Source of the DNA: Channallabes apus
Taxonomy: Eukaryota; Chordata; Actinopteri; Siluriformes; Clariidae
Direction of reading: 5' to 3'
Assembly (NCBI GenBank): GCA_030522415.1
Contig: CM060130.1
Coordinates: 23,573,965 to 23,637,964 of the forward strand
Length of the DNA: 64,000 nucleotides
In this document: one piece after another, positions 42,290-52,625 of the stretch
How positions within the stretch are numbered: the stretch's first letter is position 1
Layout: each line of letters starts with the position of its first letter
Position numbers and translations under genes: made by a program
The notes under the pieces: model-generated
What the model saw: the letters and a program-made list of their open reading frames with translations, nothing else
What the model was told of the DNA's origin: nothing
The model's database searches: none

Positions 42290-42620
42290 GAGAGGTGTTT
42301 TGCAGGAAAATACATGTACTGTATATAGGAAAAGTCTATAGAGAGAGAGAGAGAGAGAGAGATTCTGGTTGACTTTTCAAATGCAGATTGACCTGTACAG
42401 TATATCAACCTACATATGAAGCGCGCGTCGACACACACAAACGCACGCGCACACAACCTCTCCGCACGAAAACAACACAAGTTGTTTTTTTTTTAAAGTG
42501 AAAGTACGAGCCGCTGTTTTCCGCATGGCAAAGACCAACTTTATTTATTTCAGTCATAAATTCACAATCACATTCCAGCTCTTATTCCCAGCCGTGGTCA
42601 AATAATGGATATCATATTTA
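42290..42620 (-). repeat. Dispersed repeat shared with the 3.0-3.7 kb foldback
   Basis: 42562-42615 (ATTCACAATCACATTCCAGC onward to CAAATAATGGAT) is an inverted copy of about 3515-3570. AGAGGTGTTTTGC at about 42290 matches about 3580. A GA tract lies at about 42340-42363. The stretch TTTATTTCAGTCATAAATTC also occurs near 61455, so at least three copies share pieces. Confidence 0.7.
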
Positions 42621-42910
42621 TTTATAAGACATGTTGGCATATTCACGAATCAGGACATTCGCATAGTTAACACTATCAGATTATAAGTTAGCGTCCTATC
42701 AGGTAATTAAATTAATTTCATTTCAGACCATTTAAACTATTATTTAACTACATAATTATTTTGTCCCTGTTAAAACTACTATAAACTTACTATGAATTTC
42801 AAAGCACGAATGGGCATCTCATTTCATCCTTGTGAAAATAATATGAAGCACATATACACACATTCATCATGATCCGTACTTGGTCAGGCTTTTAGATAAA
42901 GTCCTTCCAT

Positions 42911-43293
42911 GCGCCATCTGGCGGATATTCAGTGAATCACAAAACATTTATCTTAAATTCCCGAATTTAAAATACTGGAATGCTGGCTACATTTATATCG
43001 TCCACAAGGGGGCAGCATCAGCGCGTTTATGAATCAAAACAACATAGTTGCGCAGGTGCTGCCCCCTTGTGGACGATATAAGTGTAACCAGCATTACGAG
43101 AAGGGAAACGTGTAATATGGAGAAAGACAAAACAACACTGGCAACATTAGTGAGATAATGAACCAAAAGCGAAACAATACAGGACAAAGTAGATGTGATG
43201 AGGAGAGGGAAGCTAAATATGGTACAGCTCCAAGAACTAGGCAGAGTCGTCTTTTAGAATGGAGAGTCACTGAACGTCCACAAGGGGGCAGCA
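42911..43293. promoter_or_regulatory. Cluster of CTCF-like motifs with a perfect hairpin
   Basis: CCACAAGGGGGCAGCA occurs forward at 43002-43017, inverted at 43057-43072 and forward again at 43278-43293. A further GCGCCATCTGGCGG lies at 42911-42924. These match the core of the vertebrate CTCF-binding motif. The first two are arms of a perfect 24-bp inverted repeat (42994-43017 and 43057-43080) with a 39-base loop. An inverted pair close together could act in chromatin looping, or the motifs could simply ride in a repeat. Binding is inferred from motif shape only. Confidence 0.45.
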
Positions 43294-43413
43294 TTGGCAG
43301 AACAACGTTCATGGAAGTAAAGTTACAGAAACAACTTTTCCTCCAAGAGCTCACATTAAACACTCACAATGTAAATGTTTAAGATATATAAACGAATAAA
43401 ACGTACATTACAA

Positions 43414-43416
<3 letters not shown>

Positions 43417-43492
<76 letters not shown>
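43417..43492. repeat. (GATA)19 microsatellite
   Basis: Nineteen uninterrupted GATA units. Confidence 0.99.
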
Positions 43493-43493
<1 letters not shown>

Positions 43494-43635
43494 ACTGGAC
43501 TAATCAGATTAAAAATGTCCAGCTGTTATGTTCATACAGTAAAATACTTAATGTTGTACACAGTGTATTAAAACATGCAGGAACTCACAGTCTAAAACAT
43601 TATAAACATTCATAATGACACACTGTTCATGTTCA

Positions 43636-43809
43636 CTCTCAAAAACAAAGATGCAGGAAAATTTCAGCAGACAAACAAAGGAGAAGCACAGAGAGCTGGA
43701 GACTCTTCAGAGACACATTCAGAGACTCACAGAGACTCACAGACTGAGGGAAGAAGTTCACCAGGAAACAGTGAGGAGTTTAATATATCAGAACCAGCAG
43801 CAGCTTTAG
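43636..43809 (+). pseudogene. GIMAP C-terminal coiled-coil fragment
   Basis: The frame KTKMQENFSRQTKEKHRELE matches the GIMAP tail at about 13999-14060 (KTKMQEEFSRQMEEKNRELE) and ends in a stop at 43807-43809. The G domain is not present upstream; the microsatellite and unrelated sequence lie there instead. It is a partial duplicate of the 12.9-kb gene. Confidence 0.8.
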
Positions 43810-44271
43810 TTCACACTGCATGTAGGACTTTGCGCTTGATTTTGCTGTTGCTGGCAAAAATCCCACATCGTAACAGAACTCTTTTATTGTGACTTGAGGT
43901 CAGAGGTCGGATATTTCCTAACATGACATGTTCACCAGGGTATGATTTTGTGCCTCTATAAACAAAGACGACTTCTGGCAGTGTGAGAAATGTTACTGAC
44001 ATCAAACTGACAGAACAGTTACACACACAGTAGTGGCAGTGGTGAGAAAGTGTGTTAAGGAAACTGGTACTGTGTTACCACAACAACAACAAAAGTCTTT
44101 AGTACAGATGGTTTCTCAGGTAAGTGACAATCAATTTCTTATACTGTAATAGACAGATATTTTTTATTGTTAGAAATAAACTTTATTTAACAATATTCAA
44201 CCAACCAAAGTCACTGTATCACATAGTGTACAAACAAGTTCAAGTTAATAACATATCAAAAATTAGTTCAC
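43810..44271. other. Spacer, nothing recognised
   Basis: No coding or repeat family supported. A CTCAG/GTAAGTG donor-like site near 44118 has no accompanying exon evidence. Confidence 0.35.
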
Positions 44272-44279
44272 CTTCAAAT

Positions 44280-45073
44280 TAGGGCTGGGCTGATAAACGA
44301 TATCATATCGAATCGAGATTTATTTGATTTTAAAAACGATGAAAAGCTCTAGACATTTTTTGCTCGATATGGATTAAGCTAAGAGCCAATCACACAGCAG
44401 AACAACACGACAACAACCAATCAGCGTGCAGCTTGCGCGTGCCGTGCAGGTCAAAGTTAATTTCCTACCGCACTTTGCGAAGCAAACATGACACCAGGAT
44501 GACAAAAAAAAAAAAAAAATAAAAATGAGTGGAAGCAGCGACGAAAGTGAATCTAACCTCGAGTTATTATCCAAAGATGTTGGACAAAAAAGGTAGCACG
44601 AACTCCGTTATATGAACACATCACCCACATGACCACACTGAGAGCATGAAAATGCGGGCCGATGCTACTCCGTCAACTAGCAGGGCTAGCAGTGGGGCTG
44701 TACCAAAGCAGATATCGATCGTGTCGTCTTTCGTGGCCATTACACCTTATGAAAAGTGTTCCAAAAGGAGCAAGGATATAACCAGCAAGGAACCCTTTAA
44801 TTTTTGTGGCTTCAGTTTACTTTAAGTTGTTCAACATTGATGTTCAATAAATAATCATAGATAGTAGATAGTGTGTGTTGCCTTCAATTAATCAATCAAG
44901 TAATGCACCCTTCATTCAAAAATCTCTCACTTGTGAGCATATTTACTGTACAAAACTTGTCAGTGAACTATGAGGGCAAAATTTTTTTTATTAAAAATCG
45001 CTTATTAATCGTAATCGAGTTAAAATGTTCAATTAATCGAGATTTAGATTTTAGGCCAAATCACCCAGCCCTA
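44280..45073 (+). mobile_element. hAT element, deletion derivative, perfect 8-bp duplication
   Basis: Ends TAGGGCTGGG and CCCAGCCCTA are inverted copies. The flanks are the identical octamer CTTCAAAT (44272-44279 and 45074-45081). TAGGG ends and 8-bp target duplications define hAT elements. Inside, a short frame MSGSSDESESNLELL (from about 44525) and a later ITPYEKCSKRSKDIT stretch are remnants of a ZBED-type hAT transposase. Most of the gene is deleted, so the copy is non-autonomous. TSD identity suggests it is not old. Confidence 0.9.
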
Positions 45074-45081
45074 CTTCAAAT

Positions 45082-45757
45082 ACAGTACAGATAATATCAT
45101 TGTAACACCACTTTAACCTGAAAGACTCCGTATCATTCAATAGTCTGTAATACTTGGACTCAACACCAACCCTGGCTTTTAAAGAAGCTTTAAAAAGAAG
45201 TGCAGCATCCTGACTGTGTCTGTCCTCCATTCTATTTCTCCTTCTGACATAAATCACAAGTTTAGCTTGTCCAAGAATAACATTAATTAACTGCCATTTA
45301 ATTCTTTGTTTGTGACAATACTTCAGTCCTAAAACAAACATATTAGTGGTGAACTTTTCTTGAAATCTTAAAAACTAATTTTCTTTTATAAGCGTCCGGT
45401 GCCCCATTCATGTTGAGTGTCCACCCTCACCACACTCATTAATAAGGATGAAAGAAGGATTAAACATAGAGCTAATGTAAACATATGGAAATAAAATGCA
45501 CTATGTTGTTTCGAACTCATCCTGTGCTTGAAGTTCTGATCTCAATTTTGCAGCAATTTACTTTAGTTTATATATTTCTTTAACAGTAAACTGTTCTTCA
45601 CCCTCATTCCTCATTAACGTTCCCACAGTGTCAACAAACTTCTACCATCTGGGAAAAAAAGTCTTTAACCTGCACGTTCTTCATGTTTTTTGTTCTTTGT
45701 AAAAAAAAAAAGATTTAACTTTTCCAAATGAATAAGCATTATGTCTAGTCCTTCTGT
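45082..45757. other. Spacer, nothing recognised
   Basis: On the minus strand it lies past the LINE ORF1 fragment and may include decayed LINE sequence, but no ORF2 motif was found. Confidence 0.35.
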
Positions 45758-46390
45758 CTAATCTTCAATAGCACTGCTTTCAACATCAGTTTGTGTTACT
45801 GACAGTTGTTTTAATTTTCCATTCCCTATTTTTCCTTTGTTCCTTTTCCTCTTAACAGAGGGGGTTTTAAAAAGCGCATCATCACTCACATACTCAGAAT
45901 TGTTTTCTTCCATCCTAACATCAGCTGTTTTATTGGTCTCATCTAAATCCTTTGCCATTTCTGATCCTCCCGTCCCCTCCTCATCTGCCCCAGTCTCTAC
46001 TGTAGAAGCGCTCGTACCTTCATCCTGCTTCTGTTTGGCCCCTGTCACTACATCATCCACTGCTGCCACTATAGTGACACTTCCATCCTCAGTCTGTGCC
46101 GGACACGAGCTTCGGATCTGCCCTTCGTCCCCACATTTAAAGCATTTCATCGTCTCAGAGCTGGCAAACACAACATAGTCAAAGCCATCGATCTTGAATT
46201 TAAATGCCACATTTAGTTTTTCCATTTCACTCTTTAAAACCATGAAAACTTGCCGTCTGACAGAAACGACATGTTTAAGGGGGAGTTGCAGACTACAGGG
46301 ACTTTTCTCAGTTACAAGACAATTTTTCCTTGCCTGGACAACTCAGTAATCAACATTTCATCTTTTATAAACGGGGGAACGTCGGGGGGA
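45758..46390 (-). pseudogene. LINE ORF1 fragment (L1/Tx1-like), zinc knuckle damaged
   Basis: The frame 46243-45758 is open for 161 codons. It includes DGFDYVVFASSETMKCFKCG, the region leading into a zinc knuckle of L1/Tx1-type ORF1 proteins. The frame appears to continue upstream through LKHVVSVRRQVF. After a stop, VPPFIKDEMLITELSRQGK lies at about 46320-46385. The knuckle reads C-x2-C-x4-Q-x4-C, with Gln where His is required. The C-terminal part is acidic then basic (KRKRNKGK). No ORF2 follows, so it is a 5'-truncated, decayed copy rather than a host zinc-knuckle gene. Confidence 0.75.
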
Positions 46391-47329
46391 AAAGGGGAAA
46401 GAAAAAGAGAGAAGAACTCACTCTCACTGTAGAACTCTCACACGCCGACTCCGCCCACTCACTCACGCATGCGCACAGAGAGAGAGAGAGAGAGAGATTG
46501 GTGAAGGAACCCTATCTATAGTTATTTTTCTATAACTGCATTTCATATAACTGCAACTGTTGTATTTCACTGTGGTGTCAGTTTAGTGGAGTCTTAATGA
46601 TATAAACACAGGCACTGTGTTTATATCTTCTATCTGTGTGACTGTGAAACTGTGTGACATCTTCTATCTTGTAATATTGTAATATTGTAATACATGTTGT
46701 AATAGAAAAAGATCAGCTGAATGAAGGACACATTTATGAATCTCTACAGACTCTATTAGTTTAATACATGTTTTATTAATGTATTTATGTTTATATAGTA
46801 TGTATTTATTGTTTAACATATTTGTATAGTTTTTATGTGGAAATGTACAGAATAATCATAATAAATCTCTTCACCAGTAGAGGGCAGACTGCTGTTTATG
46901 TTTCTTTCTCATTATAGAAGTCAGATTGGGTCTTTATTTCTGTACATCAGTGGATGAGTAACAGCAGAACAGATCCATGCAGTAGGCGTGGTCACTGAAA
47001 CACTCTTATTCCTGTACAGCTCATCCTCTCTCTCTTATTGCTGCTCCACACTGCAGCTCTCTATCAGGATCCATCACCTGCTCCAACACACCACACTGAG
47101 AGTTAATTACACACGTCATGTTCAGCTCAGAACCAGGAAACATCTGCAGTTTAAACAAATGTGTCTAATGAATTTTTCAGTGACCTTAAAAATATAGAGG
47201 TGAAAAAGCCTTTTCTCTCCCAATTACTGCACGAAAACATTACAATAAACAGTCCATGCAAATCACATGTTTAAATGTGGCGTGTTGCATTCATTCTTGC
47301 CTGAATTAGCAATAGCAAACACACACACA

Positions 47330-47360
<31 letters not shown>

Positions 47361-48245
47361 AAAAAATGTAAATATGCCATAATGAAAGTAATAATGATGC
47401 TACTGTACATACATGATCAATACAACATGAACAAAGGACAATGACATGGAAAACGTCCACCTTTAAATGATCATGTGACTTTTACCTACCAATGATAATC
47501 TCACTTATTACTTTGAGCTTGTATTTATTTTCAAGTTCCCACTTCATAACAATTGCATCAATACATTATATAACTTTAAATCTTAATCTTCTTAGTAATG
47601 TTTATGAATAAATGATGTAATTACAGTATAAGACATAAGATCATTACAGATCTACTCAGAGTTTCTTCATGTGTAAGATGACACCTATAAACATACCACA
47701 TGCCATGTCCAAAACATACATGCACTGACTGAAGAATATTAAATATAATGTTATTAAATTATATTAATAGTAACATATTTTTGGAATAGAAAGTGGAAAT
47801 TATCATTTGATTCTATTACTATATGTTTATATGTTTATGTTCATATGTTTATTCATGCTTTAATCTCAACAACAATAATTAATACAACACTAAGTGTAAA
47901 TGACCAGGATGAAGCTGGATTTCAGCAATTAAACTCCTGCAGGTTCTGGTGTCGCCATTGACACAAAGATGATCTACTGCACATCAATCAAACGCAGACT
48001 TCCAGCAGTTAAGCTGCTGAGTGAACAGATGATGATATTCCACCCTGTAGCCAACATTAACATTTGTTGTGATCTTGTTAAAACAAACCAGCAGTGACTT
48101 TCATAATTAGTTAATTGTATAGAAGGTATTGTTGTCAAAGGTTTTATTCATAGGCAGCACTGGGTTATCATATCTGAAGAGGCTAAAAGTCCCCAAAATG
48201 TATGTTTGTGTGTAATCATCTATTACATATAGCATCAGGTTTATT
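46391..48245. other. Spacer with microsatellites and possible exon scrap
   Basis: A (GA)n tract lies at about 46476-46498, and a (CA)/(CG)/(CA) tract at 47319-47360. ACCAGTAGAGGGCAG near 46874 is a CTCF-like word. At about 47029-47106, after CTGTACAG, a short leucine-rich frame (LILSLLLLLHTAAL) runs to TAA. It resembles a terminal membrane exon but is too short to call. The rest shows nothing. Confidence 0.4.
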
Positions 48246-48546
48246 CATTCATTCAATCATCTTCTATACCGCTTAATCCTGTGTTCAGGGTCGCGGGGGA
48301 GACTGGAGACTTCGGGCACTAGGCGGGGTACACCCTGGACAGGGTGCCAATCCATCGCAGGGCACACACACATACACACACTCACACACCCAATCACACA
48401 CTACGGGCAATTTAGGAACGCCAATTAGCCTAACCTGCATATCTTTGGACTGTGGGAGGAAACCGGAGTACCCGGAGGAAACCCACCAAGCACAGGGAGA
48501 ACATGCAAACTCCATGCACACAGAGACGGGAATCGAGCCTGGCGCA
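48246..48546 (-). mobile_element. tRNA-headed SINE, 5' end missing, minus strand
   Basis: On the minus strand it carries the body seen in the full copy at 50206-50562 (GGAGTTTGCATGTTCTCCC, GGTTTCCTCC, the CACCCTGTCCAGGGTGTACC block, CCGCGACCCTGAA). The tRNA-like head is missing except for its last bases. Confidence 0.88.
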
Positions 48547-49088
48547 TCAGGTTTAATTGATATAAAATGTAATCCTGTCACACAGAGAACAGTAGTTCTC
48601 TAATTCTAACAGCACACTGTATTAGTTGGTAAGTTGATACAACCTGTTCTGTTAAAAAGTTTTGGGTCCATGATGTTGGAACAAATTTCTCTTTTCACTA
48701 CATGGTCCATTTAGTCTCATTAATGTGTTTCCTGTAAGAGTATTACAGAGCATTAAGAGGATACTTATTAGATCTCTCACTATTGCGCATTTATTCGTCT
48801 CTGCCACCACTGACGTTTACAGACTCTATTCTTAAATTCTCAATCAGAACAAAAGGTAGACAAGAAGAACAGGTAGAAAACAAAGTGGAGAAAGAGGAAA
48901 ACACACAGTGTGATATATTTGTTTGTGTTTTGTTTTTGCATAAGACCTCAACAATTTTGCTAGATTTAAAAAAAAATAAAAAATAAAAAAAACTCTCTTC
49001 CTCTTGCTCAGTTGGCCATAACCTGTGTTTTATTATAGTTTTAGTGCTGATGCTATAAATGTATATATGAATGAATATACCGATTCAG
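48547..49088. other. Spacer, nothing recognised
   Basis: A-rich tract at about 48966-48990. No supported gene. Confidence 0.4.
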
Positions 49089-49204
49089 TTTCCTCTCCTC
49101 CTGCTCTTCCTCATTCTGCCCTTCACTCCGGCCCTCATCATCAATTACACTTCACTCCTGCTCTCCTCTATAACTCTAAACCTGATCTTCTACACCTGTC
49201 TGAT
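49089..49204 (+). pseudogene. Duplicate of the hydrophobic exon at 15041, truncated
   Basis: After GATTCAG the frame FPLLLLFLILPFTPALIINY and onward through TLNLIFYTCLM matches the exon at 15041-15160 with a few substitutions. It breaks at ATG (49202-49204), where inverted GIMAP sequence begins. Confidence 0.7.
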
Positions 49205-49517
49205 GGTGGGAGGAAGGTGTCCACCACAGTCACCTTCCTCCCAGCCACCTCCCCCTGTGTGCTCTCGCTCTGCTGGGTGGATGTAGATGTAGCTGTAGAT
49301 GTAGCAGCCTGGTTCCTCTCCTCTCTCCACAGGATGGTGTTTCCTGCTGACCCCGTCCTCCACAGCAGCACCAGGCTCAGTTCTGCTAAAGATGATGTGG
49401 ACTAGACGATTCTCCACCCACTGAAAATTAAGAATAAAGAATTTAATACAGAATCACTTACTGCATTGTGGTGATTATGTTGTTCCCTGGAGTATGTTGG
49501 TGGACTGATGGTCCATC
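49205..49517 (-). pseudogene. Inverted GIMAP fragment
   Basis: On the minus strand the sequence reproduces the GIMAP locus from its upstream exon (CACAATGCA, then GTAAGT) through the acceptor and the GGAGAATCG start to GRKVTVVDT. The P-loop region has lost bases: GRTGSGKSAAGNTIL has become WRTGSAGNTIL. GTP binding would therefore be abolished. The upstream exon, intron and split-start arrangement are conserved relative to 12862-12950. It stops at the palindromic junction at about 49207. Confidence 0.85.
49207..49243. repeat. Perfect 13-bp palindrome at the inversion junction
   Basis: TGGGAGGAAGGTG (49207-49219) and CACCTTCCTCCCA (49231-49243) pair perfectly around an 11-base loop, exactly where hydrophobic-exon sequence switches to inverted GIMAP sequence. 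Confidence 0.95.
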
Positions 49518-50057
49518 CTTTAGGTAACGTATATTAAGTTTATTTTAATCATAGTCTGGTCTTCCTATATGATCACTAAATGTGTTACATAAGACCCCAC
49601 AAAATGAACAAGTCCCTCCACAGGGGGATTTACAGATGTCCAATTGTCCGGGACAAGCAAAAAATATGTCTGGGGAAGTTTATTTCAAAAGAACCTGTCT
49701 GATCTGGCAAATATGATGCTGTAAAATGTTAATTATTATTAACAAATTAATTCTATAGTGACAGTGTCATGATTTTTGCAAAGCCTGGGATCCCACTTTT
49801 AAAATATCACATTATTTCACTCTTTCTCTTGCTCTCATAATTTGTATTTACACTCACTGAGCTGCGCTTGCTCTTGACATTACATTGTGGCTTTCCCAAT
49901 GAAATTTAATAGTGCGTAGGTTGTCAGATGATGCAGAAACCCTCCCCACTCAGATATAAAAACCTGAATAATATAAGTACTAAAACTGATACTGTAGCTT
50001 CATTATATATGCAGAAACTTTGTGTGGAAAAGAAATTTACCAAAATCTTTATTTCCA

Positions 50058-50088
<31 letters not shown>

Positions 50089-50205
50089 GCTGTTGTTGAC
50101 TATTATTTAAAGTAATAATGTCACTATCGCAACACTTTAATAATTGCATCTTGAAAGTTTTATTAGACAATTTGATTAGATTATTAAACTCTCACTTGTT
50201 ATTTT
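49518..50205. other. Spacer with (TAT)n
   Basis: A (TAT)10 tract lies at about 50059-50088. No gene or repeat family otherwise recognised. Confidence 0.4.
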
Positions 50206-50562
50206 GCACGGTGATCTAGTGGTTAGCACTGTCGCCTTGCACCTCCAGGGTCTGGGTTCGATTCCCAGCAAGGCTCGATTCCCGTCTCTGTGTGTATGGA
50301 GTTTGCATGTTCTCCCTGTGCTTGGTGGGTTTCCTCTGAATACTCAGGTTTTCTCCCAAAGACCTGCAGATTAGGCTAATTGGTGTTTCCAAATTGTGTA
50401 TCTGAGTGAGTGTACTGTGTATGTGTGTGTGCCTTGTGATGGATTGACACCCTGTCCAGAGTGTACCCCACCCACCTAGCCGCTAAGCCTCCTGGGATAG
50501 GCTCCAGGTCCCCCGCGACCCTGAATACAGGATAAAGCCGTATAGATGATGAGTGAGTGGCT
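50206..50562 (+). mobile_element. Full-length tRNA-derived SINE
   Basis: The head GCACGGTGATCTAGTGGTTA (A box GATCTAGTGG) and GGTTCGATTCC (B box, near 50257) form a polymerase III promoter. The body matches the inverted copy at 48246-48546. It ends in GATGAGTGAGTGG-type repeats. The sequence has decayed moderately (for example a CT-for-CC change in the CACCCTGTCCAGAGTG block). Confidence 0.88.
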
Positions 50563-50673
50563 AATTGTTATTTTATGTTACAGCATGTTTAATTTAAAAC
50601 ACAATTTATCCCTGCACAAATGTTCTATAAGCAATAAATAGAAAGAAAATTATTTGGCTTCCTCTTTTTTCCT

Positions 50674-50712
<39 letters not shown>

Positions 50713-50966
50713 AATACAATACAAGTCCGGAATATAATGCCAGACCCACTCTTAAGGCTCTGGCATTTCTCTCTCTCTCTCTCTAGATATTGATGTATCT
50801 ATTTATCTGTCTCTGTCACTCTAATTTATTTATTCATTTATTTATTTATTTTGTATTTTAGCCTAATATCTAAAGAAAAGAAAAAAAAATCACTGTTAAA
50901 AAAAACTGTTAAATTCAAGTCCCCGACTTACACATGAGTTCTGTCCTGGGAATGTACGTGGTGTCG
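50563..50966. other. Spacer with (CA)n and TTTA repeats
   Basis: (CA)n at about 50677-50708, CT tract at about 50768-50784, TTTATTTATT near 50825-50850. No gene. Confidence 0.45.
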
Positions 50967-51640
50967 GAATCAGAATGGCGGCGGACACAGATGCATCGGC
51001 TTCAGGCTCTCCACTTACAGTAGGTGCTTTTCTTTTTATTTGTTTTTCGTTCTATTAGTGTGTTATTGTACATCCCCCCGGAGATAGCGAGAACACCAGG
51101 CGCTCCATGGATTGTTATCGGCTCTACCAAGCGACGCAGGCGGTGCTGCCAGTCAGGCCTGCTAACCAGGCTAAAGAAGCAGCACTTTAAACCACCGCTT
51201 CCCAGCTTCCGCTTCGGTCGGTCGTCAATAAAATCGACAAACTGAACTTACTACTCGCTGGACAGCCACTCGTCCACGATTGCTGTGCCTTGGTAGTCAC
51301 GGAGACATGGCTACGAGAGGAAATTCCCGATGCAGCTAGCAGGCCGCACAGTGCACCGCAGCGATAGTTAAAAGTTACAGCTGGAAAAAGCTGAGGTGGA
51401 GGTTTGTGCATTTACAAAATGTGCAATTACCATTTTACCCAATAATTTTAGTTATTCTTAAACGACTGTTTATTGTATTTATGATGTCTTTGTATACACC
51501 CCCCCCCCCCACGTGCATACAATGTTTTTAATATTGTTTCTATTTCTTGTACTGACACTTGTCACTTTCTCTTGCACCTCTGCACCTTGTTCAAGCAACT
51601 GTACAGTGACAATAAAAAGTCTAAGTCTAATTGTAGGTCT
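50967..51640 (+). mobile_element. Internally deleted LINE (L2/Rex-like), 5' and 3' ends joined
   Basis: From about 51105 the plus strand encodes a LINE ORF2 start: basic stretch RRRRCCQSGLLTRL, then SVVNKIDKLNLLL, then the endonuclease motif TETWLREEIPDAA at about 51290-51335. Shortly after, the reading collapses. The sequence proceeds to a LINE-type 3' tail (GTACAGTGACAATAAAAAG, then an AGTCTAAGTCTAA run). Reverse transcriptase is absent. The upstream 50967-51050 probably belongs to the 5' UTR/ORF start. Confidence 0.7.
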
Positions 51641-51825
51641 GTTTACTGCGCTTGAATAGACCTCATTTTTAATCAGCGCTGTTTTCCACTGTATTGGACT
51701 GTGAACTCTGTTTTGTTGAGGATTTTCTGAAATTAAGATTATTCACCATCAGGACAGATTTACAGGACAGACATTTTCTATCATCGTGCTCCCGAACTGA
51801 TTCATTGAAACTGGTGAGGCCGATT

Positions 51826-51869
<44 letters not shown>

Positions 51870-52625
51870 ATACCAGACTTTAGACATTTTATACATTCAT
51901 TTACACGCTGAAAATATTGTACATTGTAAATATTGGTTTCTGGTGCACTGCAGTGTCTATTTTTGTACAATACACGTGAGCTGCTTCTGTGATTTGTTCG
52001 CATCTAGGAATGTTTCTAGAACCTCGGTCCATTCATATCTGTGTATCTGCGTATCGTAACTCAAATGTTCGTAAGTTGGGACAATAAAGCAGTTGTGCAT
52101 GTATATTCCTAGCTGATAATTTTACCCCCTTTGTCCTAATTTGGTCATTTCTAAGTGCCTCCCACTAGTGATCTTTCTCCTTTAACAGCTACAATTCTAT
52201 TATTTCACACAAACAAAACGGGCGAATCCTATTCTGTTACTCCGTTCAGGATCCCTGGATATTTACAGATATTTCTCTCTTATTTATTAGATGTTTTTAC
52301 TTGTGAATGATAATATTTTATGTCAGTTTTACAGAATATTGATCTTTTTACTGTAATCTAATTATGAATGTAAATGTCTACATCCGCCTGCTGTGTCTCT
52401 TTATAGTCGTCTCTTTTACCCCTCATTCTCTAAGTCAGAATGAGAGAGACGTTCTTCTATAATTAATCACTTTCACTGTTTAAATTACACGTCCTTACAG
52501 TAGCTGAAGAGTTGCAGCATTAAGTATCATTACAGTATATTTCATGTCCTTACATATGATTTATTAGGTGTATATTAATATTTCAAGTACATTTTGAAAA
52601 GCTTTTAACTGCTTACTGTAACAAA
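51641..52625. other. Spacer with (CA)n
   Basis: A (CA)20 tract lies at 51828-51867. On the minus strand this is the 3' flank of the coiled-coil gene, but no clear polyadenylation signal was fixed. Confidence 0.4.

Noticed and set aside
43417..43492. Regular repeats considered as CRISPR-like
   Set aside because: Pure GATA microsatellite in a vertebrate-type sequence, no spacers.
46837..47200. Leucine-rich frame near 47030-47106 after CTGTACAG
   Set aside because: Could be a membrane exon, but too short and with no paralogue match strong enough to call.
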